Origin: Ga0077555 sp963746315
GTDB taxonomy: Bacteria > Pseudomonadota > Alphaproteobacteria > Rhizobiales > Hyphomicrobiaceae
Reading direction: 5' to 3'
Assembly: GCA_963746315.1 (NCBI GenBank)
Contig: CAVVAR010000012.1
Coordinates: forward strand, 310,001 to 374,000
DNA: 64,000 nt
A program made the position numbers and the translations under genes. The notes beneath the pieces are model-generated. The model ran no database searches. It saw only the letters and a list, made by a program, of their open reading frames with translations, and was not told where the DNA came from. The first letter of the stretch is position 1. Each line of letters starts with the position of its first letter. Positions 46,001-53,650 of this stretch are shown piece by piece.

Positions 46001-47739
46001 GGATCGGCGCGAATGTGTTGACGCATCTGCTCGGCCAATCGATCGCCGACGTCACGCGCATGATCGAGGTCTATCGTGCGACGCTGGCAGAGGCCGGCTA
46101 CGATCCAAAGTCGCGCAAGGTTACGCTGATGCTGCACACGCTCGTCGGCGAGGATCGCGAGACGGTGCGCGCGCAAGCCCGAGCACCGATGACCGACTAT
46201 CTGCGAAGCGCGGCCGGGCTGATCAAGAAGTACGCCTGGGAGTTTCCAGCATTCAAGCGCCCGAAGGGCACCGCCGAGCTATTCGATCTCGATCTCGGCA
46301 GCCTCGAAAAGGAGGAGCTGGATGCCATCCTCGAGTTCGCTTTCCAGCGCTACTTCGAGGATAGCGGTCTGTTCGGAACCGTCGACGAGGCCGTGGCCCG
46401 TGCGCGGCATCTGAAAAGCTGCGGCGTCGACGAGATCGCCTGCCTGATCGATTTCGGTCTGCCGACTGAAACGGTGCTGGCCGCACTCGAGCCGCTCGCA
46501 CAGGTTGTCAGTATCGTCAACGCTCCGTCTCAGGTTCCCGACGTGGTGCCTGCAGCCGTCGGCGCGAGCCTCGCCGATCTGGTCGAGCGACACCATGTGA
46601 CCCACCTTCAGTGCACGCCGGCCATGGCCAGCATGATGCTGCTCGATCCCGAGGATCGCAGTGCGCTGGGTAAGATCCGCCACTTGTTCATCGGCGGCGA
46701 GGCGCTCCCCGGACGCCTCCTGCGCGAGTTGCGGCAGGCAACCCCGGCGACGATCGAGAACATGTACGGACCTACAGAAACCACGATCTGGTCATCGACC
46801 GCCACGGCCAACGATACGGATCGAAACGTGCCGCTCGGCACGCCGATCGCCAATACCCAGCTCTATGTTCTGGACGACCGGCTCCGCCTCGTTCCGAAGG
46901 GGCTGCCAGGTGAGCTGTTCATCGGCGGAGAGGGCGTCGGGCGCGGCTATTTCAGGCGTGAGGACCTGACGCGCGAGCGCTTTCTGGCGAACCCCTACCT
47001 GCCGGGCGGACGCATCTATCGAACGGGGGACCTGGTCCGGATCGATGAGAGCGGCGATATCGAGTTCCTTGGGCGCGTCGATAATCAAGTCAAAGTGCGC
47101 GGTCACCGCATCGAGCTCGGCGAGATCGAAAGCGCGCTTCGCCGGCATGCCGAGGTGCTGGAGGCCGTGGTCGTCGCACGTGAGGATGCGCCCGGCGATG
47201 TTCGCCTAGTCGGCTACGTACGTTGCCGTGGTACGCATCCATCGGAGGACACACTCCGCGAGCAATCTCGCAAATCGCTACCAGATTACATGGTGCCGGC
47301 ACATGTTGTCGTACTCGATCGCTTTCCTCTGACCCCCAATGCCAAGATTGACCGGAAGGCCTTGCCCGCGCCCAGTCAGGCGTCTTCGGCGGCGTCCTCG
47401 TCCGAGCCCTACGTCGCACCTGCCGGCGATATCGAGGCGCGCATCGCGGAGCAGTACCGCCTTGTCCTCGGTGTCGAGCGGGTTGGGGTGCTCGATAACT
47501 TCTTCAGTCTCGGCGGGCATTCCCTCCTGGCAGTCAAGCTGCACCGGAATCTGAAGGCGAGCCTCGACGCACCGCTCTCGATCGTCGACATCTATCGCTT
47601 CCCCACCGTCTCGACGCTGGCCGGTCACCTCCGCAATCGCGGCGAGGCAGACAAGCAGCTCGACCAGGTGGCAGGACGAGCGATGCTGCGGCGGGCAGCG
47701 ATGACGTCGCGAGGGGCACGTCCGACCGCGGCCAGCTGA
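43063..47739 (+). CDS. NRPS: formyltransferase - C remnant - adenylation with embedded luciferase-like monooxygenase - PCP
   Basis: Up to 1567 residues. The start is uncertain: GTG 43036, ATG 43063 or ATG 43075. Domains numbered from 43036: formyltransferase about 10-330, with NFHDGPLPAYAGLNTPAW and GIDDGDIV giving the Asn/His/Asp triad. A 200-residue segment (about 345-550) resembles only the C-terminal part of a condensation domain and lacks HHxxxDG. Adenylation domain from about 568: YVIYTSGSTGRPKGVM, SFDISVLELL, MYGPTETTIWS and NAKIDRKAL. Between core motifs A4 and A5 (about 805-1155) sits an FMN-dependent luciferase-like monooxygenase of the MupA/Atu3671 type (LYFWGNDDGPGERKYKMLLD, VWTPERHFHAFGG, GRVGLAFASGWMPEDF). 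PCP: FFSLGGHSLLAVKL near 1493. There is no TE; release presumably needs the divergent PKS. Confidence 0.93.
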   Translation: MDPNMQSVSKSCVLMGDGSLLIECASLLIGRSHRIEAVITTDPRIRTWANERDIQLLEPFGDYTRGLSTIDYSWFFSIANLRKVPENVWRKASEGAVNFHDGPLPAYAGLNTPAWAILSREKDYAITWHYLTNGIDDGDIVLQEAVSISEEDTSFTLNTKCFEAGLVSFGRLIELIEAGTIAGSPQSFASRKVFNSYSRPRQASLIDFNAPTADLDRLGRALTFGDGYTNPLCLPKVRISGRAYNIIGFGKAATSARGAPGCVLALDDDGAVIATADGAVRIDRLTDASGQDVAIASLLTVGAALDPLASIDLEPVRDLAARLARNDAYFTSRLLGHAPVSLPGRKTAAPSAAVDWRDAPLTVPASLGADGRVAALVGTLARITSQSAFRLSLVDDELAEAARSAAGLVAPTWPLGAEVDDRTTVEELCSAVARDVAELRRRGGMSGDLVNRLPSLKGQTCDVAIRLSATAAESVPVEHHAVTIMLPVDGTVGRLVFDGNRIASADAEALARRLAIALKAGASDPSRRIADLPVMDAAEEEYLLVERNQSAKAYDRTALAHELFEAQADRTPDATAVVCGARALTYRDLDAEANRLAHALIEDGVGPETLVGLCMPRSCDLVVAALAILKAGGAYVPLDPSYPAERVAYMIEHSEIRRIVSVRGQPMAVTAEGLKLVLVEDVRERHLPATRPQATTKPENLAYVIYTSGSTGRPKGVMIEHRNVTNFFAGMDDRIAVEPDVQQVWLAVTSLSFDISVLELLWTLTRGFEVVVLEDSGLATQAQAGSVASAGAKGPMDFSLYFWGNDDGPGERKYKMLLDGARFADTHGFRAVWTPERHFHAFGGPYPNPSVTGAAIASITQNIDIRAGSCVLPLHHPLRVAEEWAVIDNITNGRVGLAFASGWMPEDFVLRPENAPPLNKTRLTADIDIVRRLWRGEKVSFAGPGNTEVEVASLPRPVQSELPVWITTAGSIETYREAGRIGANVLTHLLGQSIADVTRMIEVYRATLAEAGYDPKSRKVTLMLHTLVGEDRETVRAQARAPMTDYLRSAAGLIKKYAWEFPAFKRPKGTAELFDLDLGSLEKEELDAILEFAFQRYFEDSGLFGTVDEAVARARHLKSCGVDEIACLIDFGLPTETVLAALEPLAQVVSIVNAPSQVPDVVPAAVGASLADLVERHHVTHLQCTPAMASMMLLDPEDRSALGKIRHLFIGGEALPGRLLRELRQATPATIENMYGPTETTIWSSTATANDTDRNVPLGTPIANTQLYVLDDRLRLVPKGLPGELFIGGEGVGRGYFRREDLTRERFLANPYLPGGRIYRTGDLVRIDESGDIEFLGRVDNQVKVRGHRIELGEIESALRRHAEVLEAVVVAREDAPGDVRLVGYVRCRGTHPSEDTLREQSRKSLPDYMVPAHVVVLDRFPLTPNAKIDRKALPAPSQASSAASSSEPYVAPAGDIEARIAEQYRLVLGVERVGVLDNFFSLGGHSLLAVKLHRNLKASLDAPLSIVDIYRFPTVSTLAGHLRNRGEADKQLDQVAGRAMLRRAAMTSRGARPTAAS

Positions 47740-47740
47740 C

Positions 47741-48382
47741 GTGGTCTTCGCCGGATTGCTCGATCCAGCGATTGCCGTCTCCGAGGGCGCGATCGCAACC
47801 ACGGACGGCCCGCTTCTCGACGGTGAATGTGCAGCTGTCGCGAATGCGGTGCCTGTACGGAGGGCGGAGTTCATCGCTGGCCGCACGCTTGCCCGCGACG
47901 CCATGCGCAAGCTCGGCATCCCGCCGAGCGCCCTGCCGCGTCTTCCCGACCGCACCCCGGCGTGGCCTGCAGGCATTATCGGCAGCATTACGCACGCCGG
48001 CGGCCATTGCGCGGCGGCGGTTGCGGTGCGCACCGGTTCATTGCGCTCCATAGGAATCGACCTCGAGGTGGCCGAGGACCTGCCCGAAGATTTGCTGTCT
48101 TCGGTGCTGACCCCCGCCGAGACCGCCGAGCTCGTTGGCCGCTCGAACGCCGGATTGCTCGCCCGCGCAATCTTCTCGGCGAAGGAAAGCGCTTTCAAAT
48201 GTCAATTCAACCTCAGCCGCGAGATGCTTGAATTCGAGGACTTCGTGGTGACGCTCGACATCGGGCTGCAAGGCTTCGCCGCACGATTGACGCGGCCGGT
48301 CGGCCCCTTCGGTCGAGATCATGCTTTCTGTGGCCGCATGAGCATGACCGAGCGCTGGATCGCGACGACGGTGGTACTATGA
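47741..48382 (+). CDS. 4'-phosphopantetheinyl transferase (EntD/Sfp type)
   Basis: A 213-residue PPTase starting at a GTG one base after the NRPS stop, hence co-translated with it. Motifs: RRAEFIAGRTLARDAM (CoA binding), GSITHAGGHCAAAV (P1), IGIDLEV (Mg-binding Asp/Glu, P2), and IFSAKESAFKCQF (WSxKES-type P3, with Phe in place of Trp). It attaches phosphopantetheine from CoA to Ser of carrier domains, here the PCP of the NRPS and the ACP of the PKS. Carrying its own activating enzyme makes the locus self-contained and transferable. Confidence 0.93.
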   Translation: MVFAGLLDPAIAVSEGAIATTDGPLLDGECAAVANAVPVRRAEFIAGRTLARDAMRKLGIPPSALPRLPDRTPAWPAGIIGSITHAGGHCAAAVAVRTGSLRSIGIDLEVAEDLPEDLLSSVLTPAETAELVGRSNAGLLARAIFSAKESAFKCQFNLSREMLEFEDFVVTLDIGLQGFAARLTRPVGPFGRDHAFCGRMSMTERWIATTVVL

Positions 48383-48479
48383 TGTGGCCTTCGCAACGGC
48401 GCGGACGATGACTCGTTCGCCCTGAAATGCGAGCTCTCATCGCTTCGCCCGCCTGATCGCGCCAACCCGCTGAGGCTTC

Positions 48480-49292
48480 ATGACCGTACCGTCCCTTTCG
48501 ATCAATTCCGGCATTGCCGGCAAGACGGCGCTCGTCACCGGCGCGACCGGTGGCATCGGCATCGAGATCGCCAAGGCTCTCGCGCGCCAGGGCTGCAAGG
48601 TGATGTTGAACGGACTGGGATCGGCTGAGGAGTGCGAGACGAAGCGCCGCGAGGTCGAGGCGATCGCCGGTGCACCCGCCGCATTCCATGGCGCCGATCT
48701 CGCCAAGGCCGACGAGGTGCGCGCACTGTTCGACACTACCGAGCAGCGGCTCGGCCCAGTCGAGATCCTCGTCAACAATGCCGCCACCCGAAATTTCCAC
48801 ACCATCGACGACATGCCCGACGACGCCTGGGAGCGCGCCGTGGCCATCAACCTCTCGGCCCCGTTCCGCCTGATCAAGCTGGCACTCCCCGGCATGCGTG
48901 CGCGGAAGTGGGGGCGCATCGTCAACATCGCCTCGAGCTGGGGCCTCACCGGCACTGTTGGCCGTGGCGACTATGTGGCGACCAAGCACGGTCTCGTCGG
49001 TCTGACGCGCGCCGTGGCGCTGGAAGCGATGGCCGACAACATCACCTGCAACTCGATCGCGCCCGGCTCGGTCATGACGCCCCACGCAGAGCGTCAGGTG
49101 CGCGAGCGCATGGTACGCGACGGGCTCGACTGGGACGAGGCGGCACGTCAGTTCCTGAAAACCCGCCAACCCTCAGGCCGCTTCGTGCCGCCCGAGAAGA
49201 TCGCCGACCTGATCGTCTTTCTGTGCTCCGACGCCGCCAGCGAGATGACCGGCCAGCCGATCGCCATGGACGGCGGCTGGCTCTCGATCTGA
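48480..49292 (+). CDS. short-chain dehydrogenase, 3-hydroxybutyrate dehydrogenase-like
   Basis: A 270-residue classical SDR. TGATGGIGIEIAKALA is the NAD(P) glycine motif, NNAAT the structural NNAG-equivalent, IVNIASSWGLTGT the catalytic Ser, and DYVATKHGLVG the YxxxK. The nearest well-known relatives by pattern (SSWGLTGTVGRGDYVATKHGLVGLTR and the C-terminal PSGRFVPPEKIADL) are D-3-hydroxybutyrate dehydrogenases. It follows the PPTase gene by about 100 bp on the same strand. Participation in the biosynthetic locus is possible but not indicated; housekeeping PHB metabolism is the simpler reading. Confidence 0.85.
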   Translation: MTVPSLSINSGIAGKTALVTGATGGIGIEIAKALARQGCKVMLNGLGSAEECETKRREVEAIAGAPAAFHGADLAKADEVRALFDTTEQRLGPVEILVNNAATRNFHTIDDMPDDAWERAVAINLSAPFRLIKLALPGMRARKWGRIVNIASSWGLTGTVGRGDYVATKHGLVGLTRAVALEAMADNITCNSIAPGSVMTPHAERQVRERMVRDGLDWDEAARQFLKTRQPSGRFVPPEKIADLIVFLCSDAASEMTGQPIAMDGGWLSI

Positions 49293-49413
49293 GTCCAGTT
49301 ATCCCCGGCCATGCCGGCTGGTGTAGTGTTCACTTGCCCGTTTCGACAAGACGTTGCGTCGCCGGACCGCCTGCGCGACCATTTGGCTGAACCATAACGG
49401 ATGGAGGACGCGC

Positions 49414-50188
49414 ATGCCCGGCCCACGTCTCGCAGGAAAAGTCGCGCTGATCACCGGCGCCGGTGGTGGCATTGGCCGCGCGACCGCCGAGCGCTTCGTC
49501 GAGGAGGGCGCCAAGGTCGCCGTCCTCGAGATCAATCGTGAGCTGGGCGAGGCGGCCGCTGCCTCGGCCCGCGCCATGGCCGGCAATGCCGGCGGCGACG
49601 CGCACTTCATCCATTGCGACGTGACTGACAAGGCATCCGTCACGGCGGCTGTGGCTGAGATTGTCGGGCGTTTCGGCAAGCTCGACGTGCTTCACAACAA
49701 TGCCGGCGGCTCGACACCCGAGGACGGCCCGGTGACGGAAGCCTCCGAGGAAGAGTTCTGGCGCGTCATCAAGCTCGACCTGTTCGGCACCTTCCTGTGC
49801 TCGAAGGTGGCAATCCCCGAGATTGCAAAGTCTGGCGGCGGCTCGATCATCAATATGGCCTCGAACCTCGCCTTGATGGCAGTTCCCGGCCGCGCGGCCT
49901 ATGGCGCCGCCAAGGGCGGCGTGGCGTCGCTGACACGGGCCATGGCCCTCGACCACGCCAAGCATAAAATCCGCGTGAATGCGATCGCACCGTCCGTAAC
50001 CCTGTCCGATCGCGTCAAGAAGCTGCTCGACAGCAACCCTGGCATCAGCAAGCTCGCCGAGAAGTCATTTGTTCGGCCTGGGTCAACCGATCCACATCGC
50101 CAACATGGCCGTCTATCTGGCCTCCGACGAAGCCGCGATCACCACCGGCCAGATCATGTCCGTCGACAGCGGCGTCACGATCTACTGA
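49414..50188 (+). pseudogene. short-chain dehydrogenase/reductase, frameshifted near 50077
   Basis: ATG 49414 has GGAGG about 8 bp upstream. The frame shows VALITGAGGGIGRATAERFV, NNAGG, INMASNLALMAVPGRAAYGAAKGGV (Ser and YxxxK) and RVNAIAPS. Near 50077 (CC pair) sense is lost, but the other frame continues as GQPIHIANMAVYLASDEA then ITTGQIMSVDSGVTIY and stops at 50186-50188, which is the normal SDR C terminus. The unshifted frame would run to 50310 with an Arg-rich nonsense tail. About 257 residues when repaired. It lies 120 bp after the previous SDR gene on the same strand. Substrate unknown. Confidence 0.87.
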
Positions 50189-50213
50189 GGCAGGGAGCCG
50201 GCGCCACGGCGCC

Positions 50214-50552
50214 TCAGTCTTTCAGCGGGTCGTGCCCCCAGTTCATGAGGCTGAAGCGCCATCGTGTCTCGGTGACATCGTGCTGCGGGCGTTGCGCGAG
50301 ATGCCGGTGAACATAGCCCACAACTTTGCGCATGTGTGCGTAGTCGTCGTCGTCGAGATCGCCTGTCGGGCGCATTTTGATGTCGACGATCCGTCGTCCG
50401 GACTTGTGGCCGACGGCTTCGTCCTTGCCTTCGCGCGTCATGCCGACACTGCGGCTCTCGTCCGTCGCGAGCCAGTCCTCGATCTCCCTCGCCGTCATGT
50501 TGACGGCGTCGTCGAATGCCCGCCTTGTCGCCTCGCGATCATCGTTGCTCAT
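50214..50552 (-). CDS. DUF3140 family protein
   Basis: A 112-residue protein with the family pattern: MTAREIEDWLATDESRSVG, EAVGHKSGRRIVDIK, HMRKVVGYVHRHLAQRP and SLMNWGHDPLK at the C terminus. It is acidic at the N terminus and cytoplasmic. Its start overlaps the stop of the DUF5872-like gene by four bases (ATGA), so the two form an operon. Function is not known; homologous pairs occur in many soil alphaproteobacteria and actinobacteria. Confidence 0.85.
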   Translation of the reverse strand: MSNDDREATRRAFDDAVNMTAREIEDWLATDESRSVGMTREGKDEAVGHKSGRRIVDIKMRPTGDLDDDDYAHMRKVVGYVHRHLAQRPQHDVTETRWRFSLMNWGHDPLKD

Positions 50553-51073
50553 GTCTGGTCCTCCCTGAGGGCGCCGGCGAGCTCGTCCTTGCTCATGCGG
50601 GAGCGGCCCGCGATGTTGCGCCGCTGGGCTTCGCGGTAGAGATCGTCTTTCGTTCCCTGAGGCTGGTCGAGCTGATGTGGCGCTCGAAAGCGAGCTGTCT
50701 TGCGTGCGATATCGGGCGGCTGCGCCGAGAACTGGTGGCCTTTGGCGGTGTCGCGACGCTTTTTCGCTGTTGTGCGTTCATAGTCTGAACTGTCGAGATG
50801 GCGCCGCGCGTCTTTCGGCAGGTATCGTTCCCCAGTTTCGCGGCTGCGCTTGCCGGAGCGCGTGCCCCAATCTTCCTCGGTCCACTGGGCCAGGCTGTTG
50901 TCGTCTCGCTTGGGGCCGATATAACGCCCGCCTCGCCCCTTGTACGCCTGCACGGCGAGCTGCGCCTTGCGAGCCGACCACTGGCCGGGCCGCCCGCCCT
51001 TCTCGCCGCGTGTGACCTCGGCTTTGACCTCGTCCCAGAGCTCCGGATCGGCGCGCTTGGCTTTGCTACCCAT
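50549..51073 (-). CDS. DUF5872-like basic protein with C-terminal SAP/Rho-N-like helix pair
   Basis: A 174-residue, strongly basic protein starting at MGSKAKRADPELWDEVKAEV (ATG 51073). Recognisable segments are KGGRPGQWSARKAQLAVQAY, LAQWTEEDWGTRSGKRS, TGERYLPKDARRHL and KGHQFSAQPPDIARKT, which are typical of small DNA/RNA-associated DUF5872 proteins. The last 35 residues (TKDDLYREAQRRNIAGRSRM then SKDELAGAL) look like a SAP or Rho-N nucleic-acid-binding motif. It is translationally coupled to the DUF3140 gene. Longer upstream frames are not credible. Nucleic-acid binding is inferred from charge and the helix pair. Confidence 0.8.
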   Translation of the reverse strand: MGSKAKRADPELWDEVKAEVTRGEKGGRPGQWSARKAQLAVQAYKGRGGRYIGPKRDDNSLAQWTEEDWGTRSGKRSRETGERYLPKDARRHLDSSDYERTTAKKRRDTAKGHQFSAQPPDIARKTARFRAPHQLDQPQGTKDDLYREAQRRNIAGRSRMSKDELAGALREDQT

Positions 51074-51193
51074 GATGCGCCAACGTCGCCGCTCACGACC
51101 GGTTCCACGCCGGTACCAGCGTATACGAAGCCCTCGCCGCAGCAGCGCTGGTTGTGTAAGAAAATCGTCGGACGCCGCCACCAACAGGAGCCG

Positions 51194-51970
51194 ATGCCCA
51201 TGCCCATCCGTGCCGTGTTCTTTGATGTCGGCGAGACGTTGGTCGACGAGCATCGGCTCTACCGCGACTACGCCATGCGCATGGAGGTGACCTACGAGTT
51301 CTTCATGGATCGGATCGAGGCCGCCATGGCCGAGCGCCAGCCCGTGAAAAACGTGTTCGCAGCGGTCAAGCCCGGCTTCGATTTCAAGGCCGCACGGGCT
51401 CAGCGCGAGGCCGAGGGCAAGAAATTCGTCATCGGGCCGCACGATCTCTACGACGACGCGGCCCACGCCCTGGCCACCTTGAAGGCGCGTGGCTATTTCG
51501 TCGGCATCGTCGGCAATCAGCCGGCGTCGGCCGAAGCGATGTTGCGCGAGAGCGGTCTCGCGGCCGACTTCATCGCGACGTCCGAGGGGTGGGGCGTATC
51601 GAAGCCTGATCCGGCGTTCTTCGTGAAGGTCATCGAGGCCGCCGGCATGCCGCCGCACCACATCGCCTACGTCGGCGACCGTGTCGACAACGACGTTCTC
51701 CCGGCGCGGGCGGCTGGAATGTGGCCGGTTCTCATTCGTCGCGGACCCTGGGGCCGGGCGCAGTGGGGCTGGCCCGAGGCGGACGAGGCTCACCACAGGA
51801 TTGAGAAGTCTCGCCGAGTTGCCGACGTTGTTGCGTGGGCCCTCTCCGGCCTGAGGAGCCCCGCGTCGCGATCCGTCAGTTTGTGCTGCTCGTGTGCTCG
51901 GCCGCGATTTTGGGCAGCGCGTCGCGCCACAGCTCCGGCGGTTGCGCGCCCGAGATGGCGTACTTGTTGA
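51194..51970 (+). CDS. HAD-superfamily hydrolase
   Basis: ATG 51194 (MPMPIRAVFFDVGETLVDEH) with AGGAG about 5 bp upstream. Motif I is FFDVGETLVD, with Gly in place of the second Asp of DxD (DVG), as in several non-phosphatase HADs; motif III is VSKPDPAFF and motif IV YVGDRVDNDVLPA. A helical cap lies at residues about 20-95. The core ends near 51850; the last 40 codons (Cys/Ser/Arg-rich) run antisense into the DsbA-like gene and are probably an artefact of a further one-base shift (a TGA in another frame lies at 51852). The missing second Asp suggests haloacid-dehalogenase-like or altered chemistry. Confidence 0.8.
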   Translation: MPMPIRAVFFDVGETLVDEHRLYRDYAMRMEVTYEFFMDRIEAAMAERQPVKNVFAAVKPGFDFKAARAQREAEGKKFVIGPHDLYDDAAHALATLKARGYFVGIVGNQPASAEAMLRESGLAADFIATSEGWGVSKPDPAFFVKVIEAAGMPPHHIAYVGDRVDNDVLPARAAGMWPVLIRRGPWGRAQWGWPEADEAHHRIEKSRRVADVVAWALSGLRSPASRSVSLCCSCARPRFWAARRATAPAVARPRWRTC

Positions 51971-52565
51971 TCAGCAGAAAGAACGGCACCCCGCGAATGC
52001 CCATGCGGATGCCGGCATCCTCCAGATCCAGCACGGCCTCGAGCGTGTGCTCGGCCTCGAGCGCGCCTTTCGCAGCTTTCCCGTCCATGCCGGCCTCTTT
52101 CGCGATGGCGACCAGCACATCCTTCTTGCCGATGTCGAGCCCTTCCTCGAAATAGCCCTCGAACAGCCGGTTCACGACTGCGTTCTGGGTTTCGCGGCCT
52201 GCGCGCTCGGCCTGCCAGATCAACCGATGCGCGGCCCGCGTGTTCGGCGTCCGCTTCATCTTGTCGAAGGCGAAGGCGATCCCGGCCTCCCGTCCGTTCT
52301 CGGCCATCTGCTGGTCGAGCTGCCGGGCCTTCTCGGCGCCGAATTTGGCTGCCCGATAGGCACTGCGCTCCATGCCTTCCGCCGGCATGTCTGGGTTGAG
52401 CTCGAATGGCCGCCACGAGATGTCGAGGTTTTCCGGCATGCCGGGCGCCCCGAGCGCCGCCTCGAAGCGCCGCTTGCCGATGTAGCACCAGGGGCAGATG
52501 ACGTCCGAGTAGATCGTGACGGGAATGGCGGCTGCAGCGCCGTTGAGGTTGTCTGGGTTGATCAT
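51876..52565 (-). CDS. DsbA-family oxidoreductase (FrnE-like)
   Basis: About 229 residues starting at MINPDNLNGAAAAIPVTIYS with AGGAGG about 9 bp upstream. The thioredoxin-fold active site is SDVICPWCYIGKRRFE (CPWC), and the helical insert includes MAENGREAGIAF and NTRAAHRLIWQA. GIRGVPFFLLINKYAISG gives the cis-Pro loop. There is no signal peptide, so it acts in the cytoplasm, as FrnE-type polyketide-cluster and stress proteins do. It is divergent from the HugZ-like gene. The precise thiol substrate is unknown. Confidence 0.9.
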   Translation of the reverse strand: MINPDNLNGAAAAIPVTIYSDVICPWCYIGKRRFEAALGAPGMPENLDISWRPFELNPDMPAEGMERSAYRAAKFGAEKARQLDQQMAENGREAGIAFAFDKMKRTPNTRAAHRLIWQAERAGRETQNAVVNRLFEGYFEEGLDIGKKDVLVAIAKEAGMDGKAAKGALEAEHTLEAVLDLEDAGIRMGIRGVPFFLLINKYAISGAQPPELWRDALPKIAAEHTSSTN

Positions 52566-52762
52566 GCGCGTAGCCTCCTGGACGTGCATTGCCCCGATGG
52601 AGCACGATTTTGCGCTCTTTGTACCGTAGCGAAGCGAACCGCGTCTTGTCGAGGGTGCGGCCTCGATGTCGAACGCGGCTTGCGCGGATCCGGTTCGGAG
52701 TTGACGGGCGACATTGGCTGACCGAGAGGCGAGTATGATCGCTCAACGCGGAGGCGACGGCC

Positions 52763-53530
52763 ATGGCTGAGAAGCGCAAGGATGTTCTGCAACCCATCGA
52801 CGCGCAAGCTCGCCGTCTGGCAAGGACGCTCTCACGCACCGCCCGTTTCGCAGCCCTTGCGACCATCGATACAGCCGATGGAGCCCCCGTCGCGAGCCGG
52901 GTAGCTATCGCGACTGCCATGTCGGGTGAACCCGTCTTCCTGATTTCCACATTGGCCAGCCACACTTCAAACCTCGCGGCCGATCAGCGCTGCTCGATCA
53001 TGGTTGGCGAGCCGGGTAAGGGCGACCAATTGGCCCACGCGCGGCTCACGGTCGTCGGCCATGCCGAGCGTCTCCAGCCTGGCACTGAGCGCGATCGCAT
53101 CAGGGCGCGATACCTGATGCGCCATCCAAAGAGCGCACTTTACGTCGACTTTGCCGACTTCGGATTCTGGCGCCTGAATGTCGAGCGCGCCGCGCTGAAT
53201 GGCGGTTTTGGGAAGGCTTTCGCTCTGCAATCGGTCGACCTTCTGACCAGCCTGGCCGGCATCACGGACCTCGCGGGTGGGGAAGCGACGGCTGTCGCGC
53301 ACATGAACGAGGAGCACGCCGGCGCTGTCGATCACTACGCCGCGAGATTGGGCGGCCAGGGGAAAGGCTGGCGCCTCGCTTGCCTCGATCCTGAAGGCCT
53401 CGATCTCGCCCGCGGCGATGAAACGTTGCGACTGTGGTTCGACGCGCCGTTGCAAAAAGCGGCCGACCTTCGGCCGACGCTGGTGGCGCTGGCGCGCGCC
53501 GGGGTTGGGGGTGTGGATGCGCCGGATTGA
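52763..53530 (+). CDS. HugZ-like pyridoxamine-phosphate-oxidase-fold protein with DUF2470 tail
   Basis: A 255-residue protein. Residues about 15-160 form a split-barrel FMN-type domain (ARFAALATIDTADGAPVASRV, then PVFLISTLASHTSNL and ADQRCSIMVGEPGKGD). FADFGFWRLNVERAALNGGFGKAF is the family's haem/flavin loop. The C-terminal 80 residues (AVAHMNEEHAGAVDHYAARL, then DPEGLDLARGDETLRLWFD) are a DUF2470 domain with the EH pair. HugZ proteins degrade haem for iron; plain FMN oxidoreductases share the fold. No haem-uptake genes lie nearby, so a haem oxygenase role is only one possibility. Confidence 0.85.
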   Translation: MAEKRKDVLQPIDAQARRLARTLSRTARFAALATIDTADGAPVASRVAIATAMSGEPVFLISTLASHTSNLAADQRCSIMVGEPGKGDQLAHARLTVVGHAERLQPGTERDRIRARYLMRHPKSALYVDFADFGFWRLNVERAALNGGFGKAFALQSVDLLTSLAGITDLAGGEATAVAHMNEEHAGAVDHYAARLGGQGKGWRLACLDPEGLDLARGDETLRLWFDAPLQKAADLRPTLVALARAGVGGVDAPD

Positions 53531-53650
53531 CGGGCACCTGCGACAGCAGCACGGTGGGCCATCGCTTCGTCGCTCATTTCCGCCGCCTGTCGCGTCGCGG
53601 ACGACGGAAATGGCACAGTACGGCGCTGCTGCAAGGTGAAAGGTTGAGGC

